A DNA stretch of 48,265 nucleotides from NCBI GenBank assembly GCA_023248535.1, contig JAHFEJ010000005.1:19456-67720 (forward strand). Direction: 5' to 3'. A program made the position numbers and the translations under genes. Positions 1 to 7,774 of the stretch are shown here, piece after piece (the stretch's first letter is position 1; the number at the start of each line of letters is the position of its first letter). Source of the stretch: Nitrospinales bacterium. Lineage in GTDB: Bacteria > Nitrospinota_A > UBA7883 > JACRGQ01. The notes under the pieces are model-generated. The model was not told the DNA's origin, searched no databases, and was given only the letters and a program-made list of their open reading frames with translations.

Positions 1-1
1 C

Positions 2-1021
2 GAGACGGTGAAACGGAGCGGCATAACCGCAACCCATTTCGGCGTGCACATCACGAAGAAACAGAAGAGCCGCGATTACGCCGTGATACGCAAACTCATC
101 GAAACAAGCACGCTGGATACGGCGGTGAAAGAAACCGCGCTTGCCATCTTTAAAAAAATCGCCGAGGCCGAGGCGAAGGTGCACAGCCAAAGCATCGAGA
201 AGGTGCACTTCCACGAGGTGGGGGCGGTGGATAGCATTGTCGATATTACAGTGGCGGCCCTCGGCTTTCACCGGCTTGGCATCACCCGCTTTGCCTGCTC
301 GCCGATCCCGACCGGCGGCGGTATGGTTGATACCATGCACGGCATGATGCCGGTGCCGGCCCCTGCCACGCTGCTGATGCTGAAAGGAATTCCATTAACG
401 CCGGACGCGGCGCCGATGGAGCTGACCACCCCCACCGGGGCGGCCATCGCATCCGTGCTTGCCGAAAACTTCGGGCCGATGCCCGTCATGAAGCCGCTGG
501 CTGTTGGTTACGGAGCCGGGACAAAAATCCGGCAGGACAGGGTGCCGAATCTTTTCCGCATTGTGTTGGGAGAACCGGCGGGACGCGCCAAACGGCTGAT
601 GGTGCTGGAAACGAACCTTGACGACGCCACGCCCGAAAGCCTCGGCTACGCCACGCTGAAAATGCTCGGCGCGGGGGCGCTCGACGTGTGGGTGGCCGGC
701 GTGACGATGAAAAAGGGGCGGCAGGCGTTTTTGCTTTCCGTGCTTTGCGATCCGCTGAAAGCGGCGGATCTTCGCAATCTGATGTTGGAGGAGACTCCCA
801 CGCTTGGCGTGCGGCAGTACGAGGTGGAACGGTTCGAGTTGGAGCGCAAGATCATCAAGGTGAAAACGAAATTCGGCGAGGTGCGGGTGAAGGAAGCGGT
901 TACCCCCGGCGGACAGCGGCGGCTGAAACCGGAGTATGATGATTGCAAAACGCTTGCGGAAAAAGCGAAAGCGCCGTTCGACGCCGTTTATCGCGCGGCT
1001 CTCAGCGTTGTGCTGAAATAA
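2..1021 (+). CDS. larC: LarC, nickel-pincer nucleotide cofactor synthesis protein (5' partial)
   Basis: LarC is the CTP-dependent nickel insertase that completes the nickel-pincer nucleotide cofactor of lactate racemase and related enzymes. The reading frame is open to the first base, so the N-terminus lies outside the window; about 340 residues remain of a protein that is usually about 400. Visible family blocks are the HFHEVGAVDSIVD segment, the PTGGGMVDTMHGMMPVPAPAT segment and ETNLDDATPE near the middle. The C-terminal CTP-binding half is fused to the N-terminal half without the programmed frameshift known from Lactobacillus. A GTG at 8 is in frame but cannot be the true start, because conserved LarC sequence normally precedes this point. 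Whether larB or larE lie upstream cannot be seen. The TonB unit begins about 120 bases after the stop. Confidence 0.9.
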   Translation, partial: ETVKRSGITATHFGVHITKKQKSRDYAVIRKLIETSTLDTAVKETALAIFKKIAEAEAKVHSQSIEKVHFHEVGAVDSIVDITVAALGFHRLGITRFACSPIPTGGGMVDTMHGMMPVPAPATLLMLKGIPLTPDAAPMELTTPTGAAIASVLAENFGPMPVMKPLAVGYGAGTKIRQDRVPNLFRIVLGEPAGRAKRLMVLETNLDDATPESLGYATLKMLGAGALDVWVAGVTMKKGRQAFLLSVLCDPLKAADLRNLMLEETPTLGVRQYEVERFELERKIIKVKTKFGEVRVKEAVTPGGQRRLKPEYDDCKTLAEKAKAPFDAVYRAALSVVLK

Positions 1022-1142
1022 CAATCGCTTTCCCTGTATTTACAAATAGCTTGTTAGGGTTATTCCATTCATCTTGGCAAACTTATATACTTTCATTACA
1101 TAACAAAACGATACGGCTAAATAGCCACGGGGGGAGTAAGTG

Positions 1143-3281
1143 ATGGTTTATGTTGTCCGCATGGGGCGGATTATTTTGTTGGCCGCACTACTGCATTTTT
1201 CATTTGTTGCCACCGCGTTTGCCGGTGATCAGATGGCTTCCAATGGTGAAGAATCGATGTACTTCACGCCCGAGGAAATGAACTCCATAAGTTCGTTCCG
1301 GCCAAAACCGGTGCCCGAATCGCCGGGGTTCATCACGGTCATCACTTCCAAAACGATTGCCGCGATGGCGGCAAAGGATTTGGCCGATGTTTTGAATACC
1401 ATTCCCGGATTTCATATCGCCCACTCCAATTCCGCGGAAACCCAGCTGGCCGTCCGCGGATTGCAGACACCCTCCGATATTTTGGTGATGATCGACGGAC
1501 ACCGTCTCAATAATTTCTATGATGGGGCCGCGTTATACGATATTCCCGTGGATGGCATCGAAAAAGTTGAGGTCATCCGCGGCCCGGGATCGGCGTTGTA
1601 TGGCACCAACGCGGTAGCGGCGGTTATCAATATCATCACGAAAAAGGCCGGTCATGGGCGCATCAAGGCCGGTGGCGGCACGTTGCATACATATAAACTG
1701 AATGCCGGTTACGGCGATGTAGGGGAAAATGACCGGGTATCCGCCTTCGCCGAGCTGTATGGCACTGGCGGCGGCGAGGCCTCCATCCCGTGGGATCGCC
1801 TTTCCAACAACACTGCTGCCGCGCCTTATTCCAAAGCCCCGGCGGCCATGAAGGGAAACCAGCGGAAGCTGATGGGGGATGTCCAGTGGGATCATGGGGA
1901 AACAAATACAAAATTCACTTTTTACAGCGATGACCGGGGGCCGGGATTTGCCTATCAGAATATCGTGGCCGATGCTTCAAAGTCGGCTTCCAGCTACTTT
2001 TCCCTTGATATTTCCCGCCCGTGGGGAAGCGAGAAAACTTTATTATTGGAACCCCGGCTGTATAGCGATGTATGGATGGTTGACAGGAAAATCCAGCTAT
2101 ATCCCGATGGCTACACCGATAATCGCGATTTGAACGGGGATGGGCAGCCGGAATATTTTCCGAACGGCATGTTGCTTCAAAAGAAATATGACGTGCTTAC
2201 CAACGGCTTTGAGTTGCGGGGCCGCTCCATGATCGGGGACGAGAATTATGTGACCGCCGGCATTGTGCTGGAAGATGCCAGCATCCGCAATCCCCAGGTG
2301 TTAACCAACTATGCCGGCGAACCGGACGTGGGGGCCGTTCCCCAGGCGTATTTATCCAACTGGAACGGCTATTCGTTCCCTTCGAGATACCGGACCATTT
2401 ATGCCGCGTACCTCCAGAATGATTGGACGCCCAGCCGGTATTTCAATCTGGTGGGCGGGATCCGGTACGATCATTACAGCGATTTCGGCGATACCGTCAA
2501 CCCGCGGGCGGCGATGGCTTTTTATCCGCTTGCCGGGCTTGATATCAAGCTGCAATACGCCACCGCCTTCCGCGCTCCGACGTTCAGGGAGCTTTATGAC
2601 GAAACCGATTTGCAGTTCGCGGGCAACTCTTCCTTGCATCCGGAAAAGATCGAGACGGTGGAAGCGGGAGCCGGTTATACCTATGGGGCGAACAGTTTTG
2701 TGCGGCTCAACGCCTACCGTGAAACGTTGACCGATTACATCACCACGCTATTCAACACCTCAATGGCATCGATCACCCGTTACCAAAACAGCGGCAAGCT
2801 GGAGATAACCGGCGCAGGGATTGAGGCGAAGCACACATTTGAAGCCGGATCGTTTTTCATGTGGAATGTTTTCCTTTTTAACGCCAAGGACGTCATTTCG
2901 GACAGCTATTTAACTCAGGTTCCGCAGTTGCGGGGGAACGTGGTTGCGGGAATGGACCTTCCTGCCGGATTTAACGGCACGCTCACCTACAATTACTATG
3001 GCACGAGCAAGGCCAATGCCCGCACTTCACAAGAGATCATCCAGGGACAAGCCAACTCGGAAGGACCATTCAACATCGTGAACCTGGCGTTATCAAAGAA
3101 GAACCTGATGCAGGGCGTCAACATCAAGATGACGGCATTTAATCTGCTCAATGCCGACTACCGGGAAATCTATTCCGACCTCCGGTACCGGTTCCCCACA
3201 GTTCCTGACAATGGAACCGGCAAGAACCACATCCAAACCAACCAGCGAATGTTCCTTTTTGAAGTGGAAAAGGAGTTTTGA
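1143..3281 (+). CDS. TonB-dependent outer-membrane receptor
   Basis: A 712-residue outer-membrane beta-barrel receptor that would import a ligand using TonB/ExbBD energy. The ATG at 1143 follows GGGGGGAG (1129-1136) at good spacing; a GTG one codon upstream is less likely. An N-terminal signal peptide (hydrophobic core about residues 9-28, AxA-like cleavage near AFAGDQ) is followed by a plug domain at roughly residues 50-165, with the typical motifs LNTIPGF, LAVRGLQ, VMIDGHR and VEVIRGPGSALYGTNAV. The rest is barrel and ends in Phe, the usual outer-membrane signature. Its overall style resembles vitamin B12/colicin-type receptors, but the ligand cannot be read from sequence. The next gene starts within a few bases of its stop, so the two are probably cotranscribed. 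A TATACT at 1086-1091 may be a -10 element, but no good -35 was found. Confidence 0.93.
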   Translation: MVYVVRMGRIILLAALLHFSFVATAFAGDQMASNGEESMYFTPEEMNSISSFRPKPVPESPGFITVITSKTIAAMAAKDLADVLNTIPGFHIAHSNSAETQLAVRGLQTPSDILVMIDGHRLNNFYDGAALYDIPVDGIEKVEVIRGPGSALYGTNAVAAVINIITKKAGHGRIKAGGGTLHTYKLNAGYGDVGENDRVSAFAELYGTGGGEASIPWDRLSNNTAAAPYSKAPAAMKGNQRKLMGDVQWDHGETNTKFTFYSDDRGPGFAYQNIVADASKSASSYFSLDISRPWGSEKTLLLEPRLYSDVWMVDRKIQLYPDGYTDNRDLNGDGQPEYFPNGMLLQKKYDVLTNGFELRGRSMIGDENYVTAGIVLEDASIRNPQVLTNYAGEPDVGAVPQAYLSNWNGYSFPSRYRTIYAAYLQNDWTPSRYFNLVGGIRYDHYSDFGDTVNPRAAMAFYPLAGLDIKLQYATAFRAPTFRELYDETDLQFAGNSSLHPEKIETVEAGAGYTYGANSFVRLNAYRETLTDYITTLFNTSMASITRYQNSGKLEITGAGIEAKHTFEAGSFFMWNVFLFNAKDVISDSYLTQVPQLRGNVVAGMDLPAGFNGTLTYNYYGTSKANARTSQEIIQGQANSEGPFNIVNLALSKKNLMQGVNIKMTAFNLLNADYREIYSDLRYRFPTVPDNGTGKNHIQTNQRMFLFEVEKEF

Positions 3282-3283
3282 CG

Positions 3284-4171
3284 GTGAACCGGAAAAACAG
3301 GGGACGAATATTTTCCGCAATGATGATGGTCCTTTTTGCCGTGCAGGGGTGCGGAGGCATGAATGTTAAAAACAACGATGAAAAATACACGCCGTATACC
3401 GATAATACCGTCATCGGGAGCACCAGAAACGGCCTTACTACGTACTATTCATATATGGCTAGCTGCCAAACGGGCCTGGGAACCCTTGTCGCTGATTCGA
3501 TGCGGTGGAAAACAGGCGCTGATTTTGCCGTGGTGAATGCGGGAACCGTCCGGTGGAATCCTCCCGACCCGGCGGGCGATACGTTGCCTTCCGGCCTCAT
3601 TACCAAGGGAAATGTAGCCCGCTTTCTCCCCTATGACAACCTCAGCGGCATTGCTCCGGCTACCCATCCGGCAACCGTTGTCACCCTGAACTTGAGTGGC
3701 GTGGTGATTAAGCAGATGTTTGAAAACAGCTTCAGCCGTATGTTGGCAAGCGGTGCGCCGGGCACCAGTTATGGAAGGTTTTTGCAGGTATCCGAAGATA
3801 TTCAGGTTTTCGCCGATGTCACACAGCCTGTCGGCTCCCGCATTACCATGATCAAAATAAAGAGTCCCTCTTCTACATCATGGGATTTGACGACGTATAC
3901 CCCGATAGATACCACCGATACCACCAAGCTGTACCGCGTGGCGGTGCTGAAAAAATATATTAAGAATACGCCCGGCTTTGCGGATTACGATAAATATTGG
4001 GATATCCTCGCTCAGGGAGCTAATGTGGTGGATACCAACATTTATCTTTACGACCTGGAGGTGGAAGTGTTTTTAACCTTTTCGCCTATTGTGATTGCAG
4101 ATTCCGGTGCCTGCGGTAATCCCGCCCTCAGCGCTGATACAAACCAAAACCTTGTCATTACCCATCAATAG
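3284..4171 (+). CDS. Lipoprotein with stand-alone 5'-nucleotidase C-terminal domain
   Basis: About 295 residues. The GTG at 3284 lies 8 bases after AGGAG (3271-3275), which ends the TonB gene; a TTG at 3278 is too close to that site. An N-terminal hydrophobic segment ends in AVQGCGG, a plausible lipobox, so the product is probably membrane-anchored in the periplasm. The body matches the C-terminal substrate-binding domain of UshA-type 5'-nucleotidases: LGTLVADSMRWKTGADFAVVNAGTV, then GLITKGNVARFLPYDN, LSGVVIKQMFENS and GRFLQVS. The N-terminal metallophosphatase domain that carries the catalytic metal ligands is absent, so hydrolysis is not expected. Inference: a nucleoside/nucleotide-binding partner of the adjacent TonB receptor. 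The domain assignment is fairly sure; the role is not. Confidence 0.78.
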   Translation: MNRKNRGRIFSAMMMVLFAVQGCGGMNVKNNDEKYTPYTDNTVIGSTRNGLTTYYSYMASCQTGLGTLVADSMRWKTGADFAVVNAGTVRWNPPDPAGDTLPSGLITKGNVARFLPYDNLSGIAPATHPATVVTLNLSGVVIKQMFENSFSRMLASGAPGTSYGRFLQVSEDIQVFADVTQPVGSRITMIKIKSPSSTSWDLTTYTPIDTTDTTKLYRVAVLKKYIKNTPGFADYDKYWDILAQGANVVDTNIYLYDLEVEVFLTFSPIVIADSGACGNPALSADTNQNLVITHQ

Positions 4172-4230
4172 GAGGTTTGTGCGAGGGGGTTCCGGAAGGT
4201 GCAGTCTTTGGCGCTTTAAAGGAGGAACGT

Positions 4231-5169
4231 TTGTCCGCTAATATGCGTTTTAGCCGCATTTTAGGGTTTGTGGCATGTTTTGCCATAACGGCCGGCGCCA
4301 CTCCCGCTTTTCCGGCGGAAATCGCCATCCTCGTTTCACAGGATATCCCGCCATACAAACAGGTGATTTCCTCGTTCACCGCCGGCGTGGGGAAGGTGCC
4401 GGTCTCCATTCATGACATGAAAGGCGATCTTGCCGATGGCAGGAATTATCTCGGAGGCGCGGCGGAGAGGGGCGCGCGGTTGATCGTGGCCGTTGGAAGC
4501 AAGGCGGTGGCCGCCGCCTCTGTTTTCGCGGATCGCCTGCCCGTAATGGCCCTGATGGCGCCGGAGCCCGCAAAGATTCTTGAATCCGCAAGAATGGGTT
4601 TTGGCATCACGCTGACTTCCAATCCATCCGATCAATTCGATTTTTTGCATGAGCTGCTCCCGGAAGCAAAAACGATCGGCGTCATATACAATTCGGAGCT
4701 GATATCGGATGAGTTAAGCGATGGCTTGACCGCGGCGCGCGCCCGGTATCGGCACCGATACCGGGTTGTGGAAGAAAAGATAACTTCGCCTGACGAGGCG
4801 CCGGGCGCCTTTCGCCGCGCGGTGGAGACCTCCGATGCGATATGGCTGGTGTTCGATGAAACGGTGGTTACGGAGCAAGCCATCAAGTACCTTTTTGAAT
4901 TGGCCTTGGGCAAAGGAATTCCGGTAATCGGTTTTTCCAAAAAAACGGTTCAAAAGGGGGCGTTGTTCACCGCATATTCCGATTATGGCGAAATTGGCCC
5001 TCAAGCCGCCAAACTTGCAAAAAAGGTGCTGGCGGGAAGCGCCCCGGCCGACATTGGATTTATGTACCCCGAAACGAACGGATACTACGTCAACCGGCGC
5101 GTTGCGGAACACCTGAGAATTCCCCTGGTCAAGCGTTTTGCGGGGATGTGGGTGGAATATTATGAGTAA
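4231..5169 (+). CDS. Periplasmic ABC-transporter-type substrate-binding protein (ABC_sub_bind family)
   Basis: A 312-residue protein of the ABC_sub_bind (PF04392-like) family. TTG at 4231 is preferred because GGAGGA (4221-4226) lies just upstream; ATG 4243 is the alternative. A signal peptide (LGFVACFAITAGATPAFPA) precedes the mature EIAILVSQDIPPYK. Two Rossmann-like lobes follow: AVGSKAVAAAS, the segment around PVMALMAPEP, TIGVIYNSE, and a second lobe with IPVIGFSKKTVQKGALFTAYSDY. Such proteins often sit beside sensor kinases without a permease. Here too there is no permease, and the kinase gene overlaps by 8 bases, which suggests translational coupling and a sensing rather than import role. 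The ligand is unknown. Confidence 0.85.
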   Translation: MSANMRFSRILGFVACFAITAGATPAFPAEIAILVSQDIPPYKQVISSFTAGVGKVPVSIHDMKGDLADGRNYLGGAAERGARLIVAVGSKAVAAASVFADRLPVMALMAPEPAKILESARMGFGITLTSNPSDQFDFLHELLPEAKTIGVIYNSELISDELSDGLTAARARYRHRYRVVEEKITSPDEAPGAFRRAVETSDAIWLVFDETVVTEQAIKYLFELALGKGIPVIGFSKKTVQKGALFTAYSDYGEIGPQAAKLAKKVLAGSAPADIGFMYPETNGYYVNRRVAEHLRIPLVKRFAGMWVEYYE

Positions 5170-6748
5170 ATCGATGAAATTTAGTCCTTACGGGCTGCGG
5201 TTTTACTTCGCCATCCGTTTGGCTCTCGTTTTCATGCTGGTGGCCACCATCATGATTTACACAGCCATGTCCTACATTTCTGCCACGATGATTGAGAATC
5301 ATTTCGAACTGGCGCAGGTATTGGCCGAAGAAATCGCCGCGAACAGCGAATACGGCTTCCTTACGGGTGACAAAGTAATTCTGGGAAAAATGCTTGAGGG
5401 GGTGAAGCGCCAAAAAGACGTTGTATATGCCGCTATCCTCGAAAAGGAAGGCGCCGATGGGATACTGTTCGAATTTTCGCGCAGTGGATATAGTCCGCGG
5501 CCCGTTGCGCCGTTGCCCGCCAGTGTTCAAAAGGAAAAATTCACTCTTGGAAAACACCACATGGTGGTCGGCGTCACATGCCCGGTATACACCACATCGG
5601 CCCCAAATGAAGCCGAGTCATTGCTGTTTGAGGGCGCGGAGGGATTGCCGGCGACGAAGAAAAAAACGTTGCATGGGGCGGTTCGGGTTTTCATTTCGCT
5701 TGACCATGAGTTGGTGGAAATCGGGCGGTTGGGCGTGCTGATAGCCAGCGGCGTCGTAGCCGGTCTTTTATTGCTGGTTTTCGTGCTTTACGCCATGTTG
5801 TCACGGCAGGTTGTTTGGCCTCTGGGCGAGTTTATCCGCGGCGTTCGCGAGATCGAAAAGGGAAACCTGGATTATCGTATCCCGCTGCTGTCCAAAAGTG
5901 AAATAAAGGAGCTGGTCGAGGCGTTCAATGATTCGGTGGAAAAACGGCAACATGTTTCAAAGGAACTGGCCCTGCATCAGGAACATCTCGAGGACTTGGT
6001 CAGAGAGAGGACGAAGGAGTTGCTGGCCGCGCGAAATCAGGCGGAGGATGCAACGCGGCTAAAAGACAAATTTGTCGCCGCCGCTTCCCACGATTTGCGC
6101 TCCCCCGTCGGCTCCTTGCAGGTGCTAATCCGGTTTATTCAAGGACGGCCCGAAATCCAGGTAAATCCGGAAACCAGCAGGTTGTTTGCAGCCGCCTATA
6201 AAAACACCCAGGGCATTTTAAAATTGATAGACAATTTGCTGGATTTAAATCGCATTCAAATGGGCAAACTCACCTATCATTATAAAAATTGCGATGTCTC
6301 CGCCATCGTCGCGGCCGCCATAGAACCGCTTCGGGCCCTCGCCGAAGCTAAAAATATCGCCATCCACGTTTCATTATCGCCGGGGACGGTCATAAAGGTG
6401 GACGAGAGCCTTATTATTCAGGCGATCCAGAACCTTATTTCCAACGCGATAAAATATTGCGGAAGCGGTGGTGAAATATCGCTAACGGAGGAAACGGCCC
6501 CTCAGGGATTTGTGTTAAAGGTTAAGGATACCGGCACCGGAATTTCGCCTGAAGTGCTGAACCGGCTCTTTACCGACAATATCCTTCAAAGCATACCGGG
6601 AACTGCGGGAGAACAGGGGAGCGGCCTGGGGCTTCAACTCTGTTATGATATCATCAAGGCGCATGGCGGAACAATAACCGCCGAAAGCATTGTGGGTGAG
6701 GGAACCACGTTCACCGTTTGTCTTCCTAATCTCGGATTCCGAAGGTAG
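5162..6748 (+). CDS. Membrane sensor histidine kinase (CHASE8-like periplasmic domain, HAMP)
   Basis: A 528-residue kinase. ATG 5162 overlaps the end of the binding-protein gene by 8 bases. Order: TM1 (about residues 14-38), a periplasmic domain of roughly 150 residues resembling CHASE8-type sensors (EEIAANSEYGFLTGDK, VYAAILEKEG), TM2 (about 191-213), HAMP, a short coiled coil, HisKA with H-box SHDLRSP (His310), then HATPase with N-box NLISNAIKY, G1 DTGTGIS and G2 GSGLGL. There is no receiver domain and no response-regulator gene nearby, so the output partner is encoded elsewhere. Its ATP lid carries a GTAGEQGSG segment that recurs in two other kinases of this window. Inference: it reports ligand bound by the upstream periplasmic protein. 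Confidence 0.92.
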   Translation: MSKSMKFSPYGLRFYFAIRLALVFMLVATIMIYTAMSYISATMIENHFELAQVLAEEIAANSEYGFLTGDKVILGKMLEGVKRQKDVVYAAILEKEGADGILFEFSRSGYSPRPVAPLPASVQKEKFTLGKHHMVVGVTCPVYTTSAPNEAESLLFEGAEGLPATKKKTLHGAVRVFISLDHELVEIGRLGVLIASGVVAGLLLLVFVLYAMLSRQVVWPLGEFIRGVREIEKGNLDYRIPLLSKSEIKELVEAFNDSVEKRQHVSKELALHQEHLEDLVRERTKELLAARNQAEDATRLKDKFVAAASHDLRSPVGSLQVLIRFIQGRPEIQVNPETSRLFAAAYKNTQGILKLIDNLLDLNRIQMGKLTYHYKNCDVSAIVAAAIEPLRALAEAKNIAIHVSLSPGTVIKVDESLIIQAIQNLISNAIKYCGSGGEISLTEETAPQGFVLKVKDTGTGISPEVLNRLFTDNILQSIPGTAGEQGSGLGLQLCYDIIKAHGGTITAESIVGEGTTFTVCLPNLGFRR

Positions 6749-6870
6749 GTGAACAGGCCGTACCGGATTAAATTTCGGGCGGCGGCGGGGAAAAACGTTA
6801 CTCTTTCCAAGCCGTCACCACCCGTTGCCAGCGGAACCGGTAGGCGTAGGCCAATTCCGGTAAAAGCCGC

Positions 6871-7182
6871 TTATACCTGCATCCTCATTACTTCCTGATA
6901 TGCGTCGAGAACTTTGTTCCGCACCTGCACCGTCATGCGGAAAGCCAGATCGGCTTTCGACAGGGCGATCATCGTTCCGTGAATGTCCTTGTTCTCCCCG
7001 CTGACCAGCGCTTCGATGGATTTGTCGGCGTCCAGCTGGAGATTGTTCACTTCGTTCATGGATTCTTTCAACGCGTCGCCAAAACTTTTTCCGGCGGAGG
7101 TCCCCGCGGCATTCGCCGTCTTGATACCGAGGTCGGCCCCCAGCGGCTTAAAATTGGTGTTCAGCGCGGATATTTTCATCAT
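6871..7182 (-). CDS. fliE: Flagellar hook-basal body protein FliE
   Basis: A 103-residue FliE, which joins the MS ring to the rod. Family features seen are SFGDALKESMNEVNNLQLDADKS in the middle and the conserved C-terminus (TMIALSKADLAFRMTVQVRNKVLDAYQEVMRMQV). Two ATGs (7182 and 7179) follow AAGGAA; either can be the start. It lies 7 bases after flgB on the same strand. The usual flgC between flgB and fliE is missing, and no fliF follows: the next gene on this side is the convergent kinase. The roughly 120 bases after the stop show no clear terminator. Confidence 0.95.
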   Translation of the reverse strand: MMKISALNTNFKPLGADLGIKTANAAGTSAGKSFGDALKESMNEVNNLQLDADKSIEALVSGENKDIHGTMIALSKADLAFRMTVQVRNKVLDAYQEVMRMQV

Positions 7183-7189
7183 CTATTCC

Positions 7190-7609
7190 TTATTTCACGT
7201 CGGTGATGGCCGACCGGAGGATGCCGGTCCGCTTGTTCATCGCAGTGATCGCCGCATCGTATGACATCTGCGTTTCGGAAAACGCCGTAACCTCTTTTTC
7301 CATGTCAACGTTGTTGCCGTCGATACGCCCTTGGGTCAAGTCGACATCGGTTACTCCCTGGATACCCTGGATATCCTGTACCGGAGAGCCGAAGTGGCCG
7401 GCGTGGGTCGCTTTTAGCGGCATGGCAGATCCATCCAATGCCCCGCGCAATATCCCTTCGAATTCAAATCGCGAAGCCTTGAATCCCGGGGTTTCGGCGT
7501 TGGCGATATTGGCGGCATGAACCGATGCTTTTTGGGCGTTGAGATCCAGCGACCTCTTCAACAGCGCCGGCGTGCGGTCGCTAAACAGTAACGAGTTAAT
7601 AAGTCCCAT
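7190..7609 (-). CDS. flgB: Flagellar basal-body rod protein FlgB
   Basis: A 139-residue proximal rod protein. ATG 7609 has AGAGG about 8 bases upstream; an in-frame start at 7633 would lie almost on the promoter. It contains the rod motif ANIANAETPGFKA near residues 30-42 and the FlgB-type C-terminus DGNNVDMEKEVTAFSETQMSYDAAITAMNKR, which separates it from FlgC. It is the first gene of a two-gene flgB-fliE unit behind a sigma-54 promoter whose predicted start leaves a leader of about 17 bases. Assembly would also require FlgC, which must be encoded elsewhere. Confidence 0.95.
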   Translation of the reverse strand: MGLINSLLFSDRTPALLKRSLDLNAQKASVHAANIANAETPGFKASRFEFEGILRGALDGSAMPLKATHAGHFGSPVQDIQGIQGVTDVDLTQGRIDGNNVDMEKEVTAFSETQMSYDAAITAMNKRTGILRSAITDVK

Positions 7610-7636
7610 GTTTTTTCCTCTTACCCATGTCAAAAT

Positions 7637-7652
7637 TGCAAGCTATGTGCCA
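7637..7652 (-). promoter_or_regulatory. Sigma-54 (-24/-12) promoter of flgB-fliE
   Basis: On the minus strand the sequence TGGCACATAGCTTGCA matches the sigma-54 consensus TGGCACGNNNNTTGCW at all but one position, with the required GG-N10-GC spacing (GG at 7651-7650, GC at 7639-7638). Transcription would start near 7626, 17 bases before the flgB ATG. This implies control by an NtrC-family flagellar activator of the FlrC/FleR/FlgR kind, which is not in this window. Confidence 0.88.
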
Positions 7653-7717
7653 TTCGACATATTTTTTGCAAGTCGTTTTATAACAGTATGATGCAGATAT
7701 GACGATTGCTAATGAAC

Positions 7718-7753
7718 CGTCAAATAGGAAGGATTTTCCCCAATTATTTGACG
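7718..7753. repeat. Inverted repeat between the DUF4403 gene and flgB
   Basis: CGTCAAATA (7718-7726) and TATTTGACG (7745-7753) are perfect 9-base inverted arms with an 18-base spacer, and an inner GGAA/TTCC pairing is possible. It lies 3' of the DUF4403 gene and about 65 bases upstream of the sigma-54 promoter. It could end DUF4403 transcription, although no T-run follows, or be an operator or activator site for flgB. Confidence 0.4.
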
Positions 7754-7774
7754 CCTTTCAAAATAAGGGAGCGT

